Source: Lepidostoma basale (taxonomy: Eukaryota; Arthropoda; Insecta; Trichoptera; Lepidostomatidae). Taken from it: 64,000 bases of DNA. The notes under the pieces were generated by a model. The model saw only the letters and a program-made list of their open reading frames with translations, was not told where the DNA came from and did not search any database. Location of the stretch: NCBI GenBank assembly GCA_022606425.2, contig JAHDVF020001045.1, positions 620,001-684,000 on the forward strand. The letters are read 5' to 3'. Position numbers and translations under genes: made by a program. Shown here piece by piece: positions 51,553-61,798 of the stretch. Numbering within the stretch: the stretch's first letter is position 1; every line of letters starts with the position of its first letter.

Positions 51553-52839
51553 TTAGGTCCTTGCATATGAAATTGGCGTTTTGCCGTACTGGCAACTTTG
51601 ATCTCAAATATCTTCTCTTTGGTTAGGAATTCCAAATTCAAATTTATACAGCTATTTACTCAAGTATTTGTGTTTCGAAAATTATAATTCATTTGTTTTT
51701 TCCTCAATTGTTTTTTTTCTTTGCGTCACTCAGTTTACAAAATGGAAAACTTGAAATATCGCGTTATTTACGAGTACGAGTTCCACCGTGGCACCAGTGC
51801 TGCAGAAACGGCTCGAAGGATTAATGATGTGTATGGCGACGGTGCCGCAAAAGAAAACACAGTGCGTTTTTGGTTCCAACGTTTTCGTTCTGGAAATTTC
51901 GACCTGCAGAACAAGCCCCGTGGACGGCCGGAGACCAAAGTTGATAATGAAGAATTGAAGGCTATTGTGGAAGCGGATCCATCGCAAACCACGTCCGAGT
52001 TAGCTGCAGGCTGTGGTGTTAGTGATAAAACTGTTTTAATCCACTTGAAGCAAATTGGGAAGGTGAAAAATCTTGAAAGGTGGGTACCTCACGAATTGAG
52101 TGAAGCAAATCAACAAACGCGCGTTGACTGCTGCGTTGCATTACTCAACCGGCACAATAATGAAGGGATTTTGAATCGAATCATTACATGTGATGAAAAG
52201 TGGATCCTGTATGATAATCGGAAGCGCTCATCGCAAAGGCTGAACCCTGCCGAACCAGCCAAACCATGCCCCAAGCGAAAATTGACTGCAAAAAAGTTAC
52301 TTGTGAGCGTTTGGTGGACTAGTGCTGGTGTCGTTCACTACAGCTTTCTTAAATCTGGCCAGACGATTACGGCAGATGTCTATTGTCAGCAACTGCAAAC
52401 CATGATGGAAAAGCTAGCTGCTAAACAACCGAGGCTGGTTAATCGCTTTAGGCCACTGCTGCTTCATGATAACGCTAGACCACACACTGCACAACAGACG
52501 GCTACCAAATTAGAAGAGCTTCAATTGGAATGTCTAAGACATCCACCGTACTCTCCGGACCTTGCCCCAACAGATTACTATTTTTTTCAAAATTTGGATA
52601 ACTTCTTGCAAGGGAAAAAATTCAACTCCGATGGGGCAGTCCAAACCGACTTCAAAGATTTTATTGATTCCCGTCCGAATGGTTTTTTTAGTAAAGGGAT
52701 CGATGAACTACCTATGAGATGGCAAAAGTGCATAGATAGCAATGGTACATACTTTGATTAAATAAATATATTATATTAAAAAAAAATCAACTTTATGTTC
52801 CTCCCATACAAAACGCCAATTTCATATGTAAGGACCTAA
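51553..52839 (+). mobile_element. Complete mariner element, cecropia-type
   Basis: The 31-bp terminal inverted repeats begin TTAGGTCCTTGCATATGAAA (5') and TTAGGTCCTTACATATGAAA (3', complement) and differ at one position. The TA target duplication is at 51551-51552 and 52840-52841. 1287 bp in all, the usual mariner length, with one open transposase. Nothing in the ends or the frame indicates inactivation. Confidence 0.95.
51742..52761 (+). CDS. Mariner transposase, cecropia subfamily, DD34D
   Basis: 339 residues from the ATG at 51742. An N-terminal paired helix-turn-helix region contains AAETARRINDVYGDGAAKEN and VRFWFQRFRSGNFDLQNKPR. The GRPETKV linker is followed by the second helix-turn-helix (TSELAAGCGVSDKTVLIHLK). 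The WVPHEL dimerisation motif is present. Catalytic residues: D in TCDEKWILYDNR, D in LLHDNARPHTA, and the third D in YSPDLAPTDYYFF, 34 residues after the second. The close likeness to Hsmar1/SETMAR-type transposases (KWILYDNR, FDHLDNFLQGK-like LDNFLQGKKF, RWQKCIDSNGTYFD end) places it in the cecropia subfamily. It cuts and pastes the flanking element at TA sites. A TTG 21 bases upstream in frame is not used as start because ATG fits the family. Confidence 0.95.
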   Translation: MENLKYRVIYEYEFHRGTSAAETARRINDVYGDGAAKENTVRFWFQRFRSGNFDLQNKPRGRPETKVDNEELKAIVEADPSQTTSELAAGCGVSDKTVLIHLKQIGKVKNLERWVPHELSEANQQTRVDCCVALLNRHNNEGILNRIITCDEKWILYDNRKRSSQRLNPAEPAKPCPKRKLTAKKLLVSVWWTSAGVVHYSFLKSGQTITADVYCQQLQTMMEKLAAKQPRLVNRFRPLLLHDNARPHTAQQTATKLEELQLECLRHPPYSPDLAPTDYYFFQNLDNFLQGKKFNSDGAVQTDFKDFIDSRPNGFFSKGIDELPMRWQKCIDSNGTYFD

Positions 52840-52841
52840 TA

Positions 52842-53111
52842 TTACGTAATTATTCCAAGACGCAACTAAAGTACTTCATATTCTAGTTTTTTTCTTACCT
52901 ATGCGTCAAACAAAGAAATTAATTGTTATCATAAAATACAAATAAGCCCACACTTGATAATTTACCAGAGATTACGATTACAAGCCCTAAGTTAAATAAC
53001 ACGTAACAAATAAAATTCTCTTCTGAAAATTTACCCGTGATGGTAATTATTCCATCCAAAAAATCCTCACCCGAAAGATAGAACATAAAAGCTTCGCAAG
53101 TGAATATAGCA
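52842..53111. other. Unique sequence
   Basis: Flank of the mariner; the first 60 bp resemble 51450-51510. No gene. Confidence 0.4.
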
Positions 53112-53328
53112 GGTTATTTGAACACAATTACTGTATACTCGTATAACTTAATAACTATTGATCCTTGTGACATGTGATAGGTATCAAATCTATCTCTATT
53201 CTATTGTCACGTGAATTTTTCACCAGACCAGGACAGCGTGACAATCACACTGCTTTCGCCGGGAATTAAACCCGGGACCTTCGGGTGGCAGTCATAGCTC
53301 TTGCCACTCTATTACGAAGGTCGTCGAA
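53112..53328 (-). mobile_element. S2 SINE
   Basis: Minus strand: head CGACCTTCGTAATAGAGTG, B box GGGTTTAATTCCC, AGCAGTGTGATTGTCACGC, CAATAGAATAGAGATAG, and a GTATACAGTAATTGTGTTC 3' part. A TA-CTCG-TA word at 53136 lies in the 3' part. Confidence 0.75.
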
Positions 53329-53804
53329 TTTCAAATATACTCGTTTATTGCTTTAAACAACGTTTACATTTCAATGTTCTTGTATCATATGTATAAACGT
53401 ATGTTTAACCGTGTGTATATCATCTAAAGAACCAATTTATTTTGCATTTGATACTCTATCATATATAAATTTAACGTACATTCGTCTATGAGATCTCATT
53501 TCTACTCCATTTTTTTTAGATATTAACTAAATAACCAGAAAACAAGTCGTCGTATAAAAAAATATTGATTCATTATATCATATAAACTTTAGAGTTTTAC
53601 AACAACAAAAAACCACCACGCCGTTTCCGCTCAATGGTAGGTAGAGTAATAGACCGCCACACTAGTCTATCCTAACAAATTTCTCTGTTCCTCCTCATTC
53701 ATACAGCGAGTCATGAATGTACGTAAATTTTTTTAATTTTCTAACGTGGCCGACCTTTAGCATATGATTAATTTGGTCATGCTATATTTTCGAATAGTTT
53801 TATA
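53329..53804 (-). mobile_element. LT LINE scraps
   Basis: 53445-53520 is the VEMRSLRR/YDRVSN-encoding part. 53600-53800 is a 3' end of the AACAAA subfamily (AACCACCACGCCGTTTCC, then TCCTCCTCATTCATACAGC). The 80 bp between are unique. Confidence 0.6.
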
Positions 53805-54043
53805 AATTTCTTCTATATTCACTTTATTATCACTTTGTGTGGTGGATTTTTTGTGTAACTTTTGGAAACATTATATTATTACAACACTTTTTGCACTTTT
53901 CACAAACATGTTATGGGACACAAACTTACCTTGTTCAGTTTATGAATTTTAACAGTTAAATGAAAGAGAGTTATTACTTATATACTAAATTACCAGTGAA
54001 AACTTGGAAAGGGGAAAATTAAATTTAGCGGGAAAATTGGTGT
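53805..54043 (-). repeat. HH-E 3' end downstream of Penelope-like frame
   Basis: Minus strand after the stop at 54044: AT-rich UTR, a decayed hammerhead-like block at 53903-53940 (CUGAACA, extra A, GG...CC, ACAUGU, U), then GTGTTGTAATAATATAATG and the CACAAAGTGATAATAAAG, GAATATAGAAGAAAT terminus. Confidence 0.6.
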
Positions 54044-54289
54044 TTAGTTGGAATTATGAGACTTGGGAAATAAATCAATTATGGGACTAGAAGTTAAGTT
54101 TAGTTGGTCGTTTATAATATATTCGTTGTTTTTAATGGCCATTTTAATTTCCAAAAAATCTTGATTATTTAAAGTTATATTTCTATAATCTGTGTGTGAA
54201 ATATCAACACCATTATCTTTGTAAAATGATATTTTAATGATCGAATGATCTGTTAAGCGAATGGTTTTATTATATTCGATTGTTATATA
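54044..54289 (-). pseudogene. Penelope-like element, C-terminal coding end
   Basis: Minus-strand open frame of 81 residues: YITIEYNKTIRLTDHSIIKI, SFYKDNGVDISHTDYRNITL, NNQDFLEIKMAIKNNEYIIN, DQLNLTSSPIIDLFPKSHNS, N*. The D-H-S start equals the KVHS end of the GIY-YIG remnant at 17694. The LE/xE-x-x-x-x-KN...xNDQ...SSP pattern is that of Penelope C-termini after the GIY-YIG domain. The frame is intact to its stop; the RT and the start are missing. It lies on the same strand and about 100 bp upstream of an HH-E hammerhead-like block. Confidence 0.6.
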
Positions 54290-54640
54290 TTACTTAAGAC
54301 ATTTGTTTTCTTGCTATTTTTTATTATCCTAACATTTGTTAATGACCCAGTTAGCTCATGTTATATATCACTTGTTAAAATGTACCTTTATTTATTGTTT
54401 CTGATGATGTCAAATTCCACATAAAATAATTAGTACGAATGAACTCTACATAAAATAATTAGTATATTGAAAGTACGGTTTTCTAGAAGATACATAATCT
54501 TTTATGAGAATGACATTTTAGTTAAGCTAAGAACAACGTGTTTTTCTTATAAGATAAATATAATAAAACTTCTCCATATAATAAAGACATCTCCAGATAA
54601 ATATAATAAAGACATCTCCAGGCGTAATCTTGTACTGTAT
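54290..54640. repeat. HH-C arms and unique DNA
   Basis: 54415-54600: ACATAAAATAATTAGTACGA, GGTTTTCTAGAAGATAC, GAGAATGACATTTTAG and ATAATAAAACTTCTCC, a decayed foldback with a 3-fold AGATAAATATAATAAAGACA duplication. No core. Confidence 0.5.
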
Positions 54641-54644
54641 GATT

Positions 54645-54945
54645 TGCAGAGATTTTCTGTTTAATGCTTCCCAATCTTAATAGATGACGCTAGTGTAGAG
54701 TGAACTAAAAAATGTGAAGATAAGCGCAGCTTTCTAGCATATATACAACTTCCAAAAAAATTGTCAGGCGTGGTGGTCGTAAGAAGGGGAAAATGGGGAA
54801 TGTTGTTAAACATAAAGCGATCGCTCAACCCAACCAATAGTCCTGTCCTGTCATAAGTCCTGTAAGCGCCTCGGCCACCTTATTCTGTTCCCAGAAAACA
54901 ATTTACATATTCGTCTCTATTGAGATACAATTAATCCTTATAAAA
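54645..54945. repeat. MITE-D, inner block plus right arm
   Basis: TTTCTGTTTAATGCTTCCC, ATAGATGACGCTAGTGTAG, then the arm from AGCATATATACAACTTCC to TATTGAGATACAATTAATCC. Its GCATATATAC is the uninserted counterpart of the 14950 site. Confidence 0.7.
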
Positions 54946-55829
54946 ATAATAATAAAACTTCTAGAAAACAGTCGATTTTATTCATATTACTTAAGTTTTT
55001 TCATATTTATGGATATTTTTTCTAATGTCTTGTAAAACCTATATAAAAATATGAGTATTGGTCATGATATAAAATATATTGCAATTATATATGCTTCTAT
55101 TTTGGATCATACCGAAACCTCTTTCGTTATTTATTTATTATATAATGAAATGTTTCAGAAGTAGTATCAATCATGTACTCGCGGATATCAATCTCACAAA
55201 TGTGTCTTATGAATAAAATCGAGATTTTGACTTTCTTTACAAAAGATTTTCGGGGGCAAGGGAGATAAATAATTTATGAAAATTCTGGAATCATGATACT
55301 TGGTGTCAAATGTCAAGGATTTTGTATTGTACGAAATACGCATTTTCATAGTTATTGATTTTTCTCCATACCAGGTCCGCTGACATGTACTTTTTACATC
55401 ATTTCCATTATATATACGAGGTGGTGACATTACATCTTAAATTTTCGTGTAAAATTAACGCAAAAATATACATAATAATTACATATACAAGCGAAAAATA
55501 TTATTGTAAATACACACAATAAACAAATTTATCTTTATTAACTTTTTTTTTTTACAACAAAATAATAAATATAATTATCAATACGAATGAAAATGTCTAT
55601 TTTCTAGAAGTTTTATTACGTTGTATGTGAATGACATTATCAAATTTATTCGCTTGTCTAAAGCATTATCAAATTATTGATAATGCCTTAGACAGAATAA
55701 GTCTTCTAGAAAACAGACGTTTTAAAATATTCAATATATTATATGGAGTTTAATAATTTTTTTCAAGAAACTAAAAACAAAATTATTATTTTATTTAATT
55801 ATATATTTATATATTATAAAATTCTCGTG
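54946..55829. repeat. HH-C arms flanking unique DNA
   Basis: 54950-55005 and 55565-55740 carry TAATAAAACTTCTAGAAAAC, GTCTATTTTCTAGAAG and AGGCATTATCAAAT-like text. 55010-55560 is unique AT-rich DNA with no gene. Confidence 0.5.
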
Positions 55830-56379
55830 ATAGCTATTTCGCTAATCGCTGTTGATTAATTGGTGACACAGCTGTCGAGAAAATATCATAAACTTACAAC
55901 TATTAGATGTAACCAAAAATCCGAAAAGTGCGTTGTTTTAAAATTAAACATTTAATAATGTTCAAGTAACTAAACGTTTCTGTAAAACAATGGATGACAA
56001 AATTTTATATTCAATGAAACATGTTTTTCTAATAAACATATCAACAGATTGTAAATAATTAATGTTCACTCTTCAGTCTTCAGTCGTCATATATCTCTTT
56101 TTGTTATATTTCTTTTGTTTATTGACAATGTCTACAAAAACAACACGCGACGCATAGTGAAACTGTATACCTATTCAAAACAATCAACGGAACATAGTTA
56201 AGGGTAACTACCGTTTTATTTTGTGAATGTATGAATTAAATTTGAATTCATACAGAAATGTTCAACATACCTTTCATCTTAATTCTAGCGTTCAATTGGA
56301 TAACATTGATATTTTTGTTAAATATTTGATATAATCAAATGATTTTACTGAAATCTCTTGATGGAAGTTCATTTTAAAT
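55830..56379. other. HH-B scrap and unique DNA
   Basis: 55828-55885 keeps TCTCGTGATAGCTATTTCG and GACACAGCTGTCGAG. The rest is AT-rich, no gene. Confidence 0.4.
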
Positions 56380-56434
56380 AATAATTAAATAAAACGATGT
56401 TTTTTAACTACTTCCACTTTTGTCTTTATTTAGA

Positions 56435-56475
56435 CAGCGACCGGTTTCGCCAGGCTCGCTGGCATCGACAGACTG
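56435..56475 (-). ncRNA. Hammerhead-like motif, HH-G left arm
   Basis: Minus strand: CAGU/GCUG helix I (one wobble), CUGUCGA, extra U, helix II GCCAG/CUGGC, GAA, self-complementary ACCGGU, C. A6 is U, which should stop cleavage. Confidence 0.4.
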
Positions 56476-56714
56476 GTAACACTATTGTAAACTTAGTCCT
56501 TTATATACATACAGATCAGGGGTGGTAAACATGATTCTATACAAAAATAATCTTCAAATATTTATGTAAAATTTTTCTGAATTTAACTATTGGTATTACA
56601 GGTATTCTTGGAGGTTCGTGTTTAATACAATGGGGAAGATTATTTTTGTATAGAAGCATGTTTACCACCCCTGATCTGTATGTATATAAAGGACTAAGTT
56701 TACAATAGTGTTAC

Positions 56715-56755
56715 CAGTCTGTCGATGCCAGCGAGCCTGGCGAAACCGGTCGCTG
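56715..56755 (+). ncRNA. Hammerhead-like motif, HH-G right arm
   Basis: Identical to the left-arm motif: CUGUCGA at 56719, helix II 56727-56741, GAA at 56742, ACCGGU, C at 56751. The shared A6-to-U change shows it predates the inverted duplication. Confidence 0.4.
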
Positions 56756-56812
56756 TCTAAATAAAGACAAAAGTGGAAGTAGTTAAAAAACATCGTTTTA
56801 TTTAAATATTTG

Positions 56813-57054
56813 ATACATTAAGCGTAATTGGTTCGATTAGCTGGTAGGTGAAATTGTTGGGTCACGGTATGTCATTCACGAAATATGTAGAAAAGTGTCA
56901 AAATGATTATTTGTAATCGTGTAAAAAAAAACATTATTATTATTATTATTATTTTGTTGAGTTGCTCTATACATCATGACAGCATGAGCCAATTGGATGT
57001 AAAGGGTATTATAGCTATCATAGTGATTCAACTCTTGAGCCAGCAAACAACTAT
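56813..57054. other. Unique sequence with ATT run
   Basis: (ATT)n at 56935-56953; no other feature. Confidence 0.4.
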
Positions 57055-57210
57055 TGAGCTTACTAACTAGCCTCGGCGTCTCTCCGTAGGCAGAAATAGT
57101 GGACCACCACACTTTGATTTCTGACACAGTTTTCGTTTCCCCAACATTCATACACCGTGTCATGCACGCTCGTTCATTTCTCCGACTACTTTTTCCCCCG
57201 CGTTCAATAG
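57055..57210 (-). mobile_element. LT LINE 3' scrap, diverged
   Basis: GAGCTTACTAACTAGCC, GGCGTCTCTCCGTAGGCAG, then TGCACGCTCGTTCATTTC. The hairpin is mostly deleted. Confidence 0.6.
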
Positions 57211-57586
57211 AAACTATAAAAAATATGTGTTGATCGTATAAATGCACATAGTTTGATCAAAAACCTAATAAGCAGTGGTCGTTTGTGACGTATGAATGTT
57301 GAGGGATATAGTGTCCAATATTTCATTTGGTATCTATTTAAAGAAACAATGGCAAGGAATTGTTGAATAATATGACAAGCCATTTTTTTACAAATTCAGT
57401 TGTGTATTTTAAATAAATATTTATAAATTGATTGATTTAAAAAAATATTTAAATCTTTGTAGTTTTTGAATACTGTCGTATTTATTTAATTACATGAATA
57501 CTGTCGAATTTCAAAATTTTAATCACGATTTTGCCTTGATACGTTTCGAATAATTTTTTTTTGTTTATTAAGTTCTTATAAAAAAA
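57211..57586. other. AT-rich unique sequence
   Basis: Nothing recognised. Confidence 0.35.
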
Positions 57587-57800
57587 TGACGATCTTCGTT
57601 GCAGAGTGGCAAGACCTTTGGCTGCACACCGAAGGTCTTGAGATCGATTCCCAGCCTAGAGAGTATGATTATCACACTGTCTTTGGTCTAGTGAAGAATT
57701 GGGGACAATAAAATGGCGATAGATTAACTACCTATCACGTGTCATCAGAATCAATAGCTTAAAAGATGTATACAGTAATTTGGTTCAAGAAACCTGCTGT
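57587..57800 (+). mobile_element. S2 SINE
   Basis: Head GACGATCTTCGTTGCAGAGT, A-box-like GGCAAGACCTTTGG, B-box-like GAGATCGATTCCC, GATTATCACACTGTCTTTG, ACAATAAAATGGCGATAG, CTACCTATCACGTGTCAT, and the CAAGAAACCTGCTGTATAC 3' end, which is the fullest S2 3' end here. Confidence 0.75.
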
Positions 57801-58384
57801 ATACACACGTGTGGATATATTGTGGAAAATAATTTTCAAAGCACAGTCTATAAAATTAATAAAAAGCTATTTTAATTCAATTAACAGTAATATCACGTAA
57901 AAAAGTACATCCGCTAAATGTGCTATGAAGGCTGTTATTTTTTTCATCGAGAAATTCAATTTCACCCCAATCGTGGTTGCACCCTGGTGATCATATCAAT
58001 CAGTAAGAGAATATTAATGCAACGTGCAATTGCTCACAGCGCAGTAGGGAACGGCCAAAGTAGTGACTTATTGAACAGCACTTGAATTATTCTTAGGTTT
58101 CCATTAGATTGACCGATATCCGGAGCGATAGTTCGTGAGGGTTATAACTCACTTCCTGTTTCCATCGTACCGGAAGTGGCCGCCTAGAAATCAATACGTC
58201 AAAGGACGTACTTATGAAATGAAAATTACATTTTCAGATAGATGCAATGAACACGTAATGATATAACGTGAACGTATTTGAATCTAAATAATTATCTTAA
58301 ATAATCAATTTGCTGTTTAATTTTTCCTTTAAATGAATTAATCTGGAATTTTTATTGAAAATAAATAATTTAAGTATTAACTTC
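57801..58384. other. Unique sequence
   Basis: Mixed composition (57950-58200), no gene or repeat recognised. Confidence 0.35.
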
Positions 58385-58660
58385 TTCTTCTTCAAGTGCC
58401 CTGTCGGATCCCCCCAACGTTGGCGATCACTTCGACGAACCTGTCCCTGTCCTGCGCCGCTCGGAACAGCTCCTTCACACTTCGGATACCGGTCCACTCC
58501 CTCACGTTTCGCAGCCAGGACATTTGTCTCCTTCCAGGCCCTCGGCGTCCCTCAATTTTTCCCTCCAATATCAGTTGGAGAAGGTAGTACTTTTCCCCTC
58601 GCAGTATATGACCCAGATATGAGATCTTTCGAACCTTGATAGTTGATAACAAGTTAGGTA
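58385..58660 (-). pseudogene. LB LINE 3' fragment
   Basis: Minus strand: LLSTIKVRKISYLGHILRGE, KYYLLQLILEGKIEGRRGPG, RRQMSWLRNVREWTGIRSVK, ELFRAAQDRDRFVEVIANVG and GGIRQGT, one open frame, then a CAGGGCACTTGAAGAAGAAG tail. The best-kept LB 3' end. Confidence 0.8.
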
Positions 58661-58679
58661 TTTTAATAATATTTAAATA

Positions 58680-58930
58680 AACTTTGTTTATGAACATTTG
58701 GGTCAAATGCTAAGGGGAGAAAACTACTACCTTCTACGACTGATATTAATGGGTAAAGTGGAGGGACGTCGGAGAGTTGGTAGAAGGCAGCTGTCCTGGC
58801 TGCAGAACATCAAAGAGTGGACAGGAATAACAAGAGTTTAGGAACCTGTTCCAAGTGGCGCAGGATAGAGATGTCTTTGCTGTAGTAATCGCCAACGTTA
58901 GCGGGACCTGACACGGCACCGAAAAAAAGA
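58680..58930 (+). pseudogene. LB LINE fragment, opposite orientation
   Basis: Broken frames give KWRDVGELVEGSCPGC-like text and FQVAQDRDVFAVVIANVSGT, then ACGGCACCGAAAAAAAG. It faces the 58385 copy tail-outward on the other side. Confidence 0.65.
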
Positions 58931-59039
58931 TGAGCATCAGTCTGCGAGACAGAAAACGAAATGTATAAATCAGAGAAACGACCAAAGTTGCCGATGTAGC
59001 GTTCAAAATACGGTAGCTTCGTTGGGGTGGAATTGGACG

Positions 59040-59262
59040 GCCATATAGCGATGACAACGAATGTTCGGTGGACTAGACACGCTCTGGAGTGGCGACCGAG
59101 AACTGGCCACTGTAACCCTGGTAGATCACAAACAAGATGGTCTGATGACAAGTGGCAGGAGGTCAATGGCACAGAGTAGCGAGGGATATAGAGTTGTAAA
59201 GGTCAGGAAGATAGGGATTTGTCCACCTTGGACGACTAATGGCTGACGATGATGATGAAACT
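59040..59262 (+). pseudogene. RTE-like LINE 3' end
   Basis: TRHALEWRPRTGHCNPGRSQ, TRWSDDKWQEVNGTE*, then an ALEEAYVQQW-like region, ending TGGCTGACGATGATGATGA. The tail is (GAT)n. Confidence 0.7.
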
Positions 59263-59549
59263 TTATTATAAACAGCACTTTCCATACGTCGACATACGTC
59301 AATTACGTGTATTTTTGAATCAGTGTTGAAGAATGGCACCAATTAAAATCAAATCAAATCAGTTTATTTTCCCGAAAGATATTACAAACAACAATTATTG
59401 TTAATCTATTGAGAACAGGTAAAAGATAAAAAAAATATAATACCAGGAACGCATGAGAGATGGTTTGACATTAGGAATACATAATACTCTCCAAAATCAA
59501 GAGTATTTGTCTGCTGAACGTACTTTCACGATGATGTAAAACATTAAAT
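59263..59549. other. Unique, with recurrent short repeat
   Basis: 59420-59515 is the complement of the short repeat at 24690. An AATCAAATCAAATCAG run at 59346. Confidence 0.4.
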
Positions 59550-59735
59550 AAATAATTCATACGAATGAAAACGTTTTTTTCCTTGAAGTATTATTATATT
59601 ATAGTTTATGGGAATGACATGTTTCGCCTTTCTAACACTTGATAATGTCTGAGAAAGGCGAAACATGCCATTCCCAAAAACTCTATTTAAACTTCTAGAA
59701 AACATACGTTTTCATTCGTATTACTATGAATAATG
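59550..59735. repeat. HH-C foldback
   Basis: Arms GAATGAAAACGTTTTTTTCC, GGGAATGACATGTTTCGCC / AAGGCGAAACATGCCATTCC and AACATACGTTTTCATTCG. Inner core: UUGAUAA, a U, GUCU.. helix II, GAA, ACAUGC. Confidence 0.65.
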
Positions 59736-59894
59736 ATAAAACATGAAAACTGTACATATGTAAAGTGGAAAAAACAGTGTTTTGAAAACGTTATTTGGTA
59801 TTTCACATAAAAATATGTTCATTCAAAAGTGAATGAAATATTGAGTGATAATTGGATTTCTAAATTTGAAAATTTACCACATAAAGTTTAATAT
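59736..59894. other. Short unique spacer
   Basis: Contains an HH-A end scrap (GTGGAAAAAACAGTGTTTTG at 59764). Confidence 0.4.
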
Positions 59895-60080
59895 ATTATA
59901 GAACGCTAACTAATTATCACGCCGTTTCCCTCGAGGGGTGGGTAGAAAGGATGGACCGCCACCCTGTTCTATCTTGACATATAATACTACTTTCACCTTC
60001 TCAATGTTCATATAGCTTACCGTGCAAGAACCTTGATTTTTTCGATTTCGCGTGTAGCCGACATGAAAAATTTGATCGGT
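59895..60080 (-). mobile_element. LT LINE 3' scrap
   Basis: CGCTAACTAATTATCACGCC, TTTCCCTCGAGGGG (hairpin with UCGA loop), then TCAATGTTCATATAGCTTAC. Diverged. Confidence 0.65.
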
Positions 60081-60374
60081 TTACTCTTGCTACGCATATT
60101 TAGGAATTTCTTTATTTCTTGCTATGTTAGAAATATAGCTATACATATATATGTGGATATGTTAGAAACATATACACACATATGCATATTATAGTTTGAT
60201 CGTCAGGATAATATAGTCATGTCAGTCAGTAAAAGTAACTCAACTACAAAAATAGCGCAGTGGTTACTTATATAGTACCGCTCTTCTTTTATATACCTAA
60301 ATAAGAATTTATAATGAAAAAGTTCTTTGCAAAGAAAACCCACAAAGTATAAGCCTATTAAAATTTAAAAAAAA
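60081..60374. other. Short AT-rich unique stretch
   Basis: Nothing recognised. Confidence 0.3.
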
Positions 60375-60734
60375 CATACATAACTAACTCACTTACAATC
60401 ACGCTGTTTCTCCCAAGGGATAGGCAAAAATAATTGATCGCCACACCATTCTTTCATAACATACATCTTTCGCTTCTTTTACATTCAAACATCGTGTCAT
60501 ACATACGAGTATACGTCAATTTCTCCTACTCCTCACGTCGTCGTCATTTACAATTTGATTGATTTGAAAGCGCCACGTTTTTCTCAGTATTCCTCCTTAT
60601 CTTGTTCCATTTACATATACTTATTATATTCTTATTTTATAATTCATTCTTTCCACGTGTCCAAACCATCTTGATTTGATTTAATGACATTTTCTTTCGC
60701 ACAGCATTCACCTTTAATATTTGTGAAAACTTCT
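60375..60734 (-). pseudogene. LT LINE 3' fragment, diverged
   Basis: TAACTAACTCACTTACAATC, ACGCTGTTTCTCCC, CGTGTCATACATACG and CCACGTGTCCAAACCATC. It carries the CGAGTA insertion at 60504 relative to other LT copies. Confidence 0.7.
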
Positions 60735-60890
60735 TCTTCTTCTAGTGCCCTGTCGGGTCCCCCAACGTTAGCGATCACCTTGGCAAACCTGTTCCTGTCC
60801 TGCGCCGCTCGGAACAGCTCCTCCACACTTCGGATGCCGGTCCACTCCCTAACGTTTCGCAGCCAGGACATCTGTCACCTACCGGACATT
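60735..60890 (-). pseudogene. LB LINE 3' fragment
   Basis: Minus strand: MSWLRNVREWTGIRSVEELF, RAAQDRNRFAKVIANVGGP, then GACAGGGCACTAGAAGAAG tail. 5' truncated. Confidence 0.75.
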
Positions 60891-61716
60891 ACAAAAAATA
60901 TTGAAAATTATATTTCATCGCAGAAGAAAAGAGGTAATAAAAAGAAAAATAAGTTAATAAATAATTATTTAAATATGTTTAAGAAGGGATATTGTGTTCC
61001 AATAAATTATTATGTGAAATAACAATGTTATAATGTTATAACAATGCTCGAGTATGCATTCAAATATAGAAAAAAAATACTCGGATATCCTATTTATAAA
61101 ACGATTTCCATTTATCGATTGTGTAAACGCTTCCATTATGCGAATCATCCCATACAAATAGAACAAATAGCAATTCTCGTAAACACAACAATAAAAAAAA
61201 CATTGGTTGTTATTATACGCAATGGTTATAAGAAAGCAAACGTTTATTTTATATCTTGGAAAAGAGATAAATAAACACCTGAGGTAGGAGCGAGCTTTTG
61301 GCATTCCCGTACCAGCGAAACGTTACAAATTTCAAGATTGATACTCCGCAATTCTCCGTATCGAGATGAAAATGTCAGAGGAGTTTTTGCAAGTGAAGAA
61401 TGAGTAGGAAACTGTAGTATAAACAAGAGACTTGTTATCTTAGGCCTGAAAAATAAACAGGGTTCTGAAAGGCACTCGTGTGAAGGCGTCTTTGCAAACA
61501 AATCGTATATGAAGAATATATCGGCGTATCCATGCCCGTCCCGCATCTTGATCCGATGTTTTCTATGTCACATTTTTATACGACGCAAAACAGGCGTATT
61601 TACTTTGTGAGTTGATGTATGTATGTTTATCACAAAGGGTAGAACGGAACTCTGTTTCCAGATCGCAAACTATCGGCTTTTAAAATGCTTTGCTCAAATT
61701 TTCTACGCCTTGTACT
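60891..61716. other. Unique sequence
   Basis: AT-rich to 61260, then about 400 bp of mixed composition. Frames on both strands are open for up to 100 codons but show no domain. Confidence 0.35.
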
Positions 61717-61798
61717 GCCACGGACGACCTTCGTATTAGATTGGCGATAGCTATAAATGCCACACCCAAGGTCAAGAGTTTAATTTCTGACCATGACC
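61717..61798 (+). mobile_element. S2 SINE scrap
   Basis: GACGACCTTCGTATTAGATT, GCCACACCCAAGGTC, AGAGTTTAATTTCTG. Head only and decayed. Confidence 0.5.

Larger units (their letters stand above)
56380..56812. repeat. HH-G long foldback
   Basis: Two arms of about 170 bp (56392-56567 and 56630-56803) match almost base for base: CGATGTTTTTTAACTACTTC, TTTGTCTTTATTTAGACAGC, CGACAGACTGGTAACACTA, TTAGTCCTTTATATACATAC and CAGGGGTGGTAAACATG. About 60 bp of loop separate them. The near identity means a recent origin or gene conversion. Each arm contains a hammerhead-like block. Confidence 0.85.

Noticed and set aside
56876..57247. 123-codon minus-strand frame as a gene
   Set aside because: It runs through an LT scrap and an ATT microsatellite (poly-Asn), so it is an artefact of repeats.
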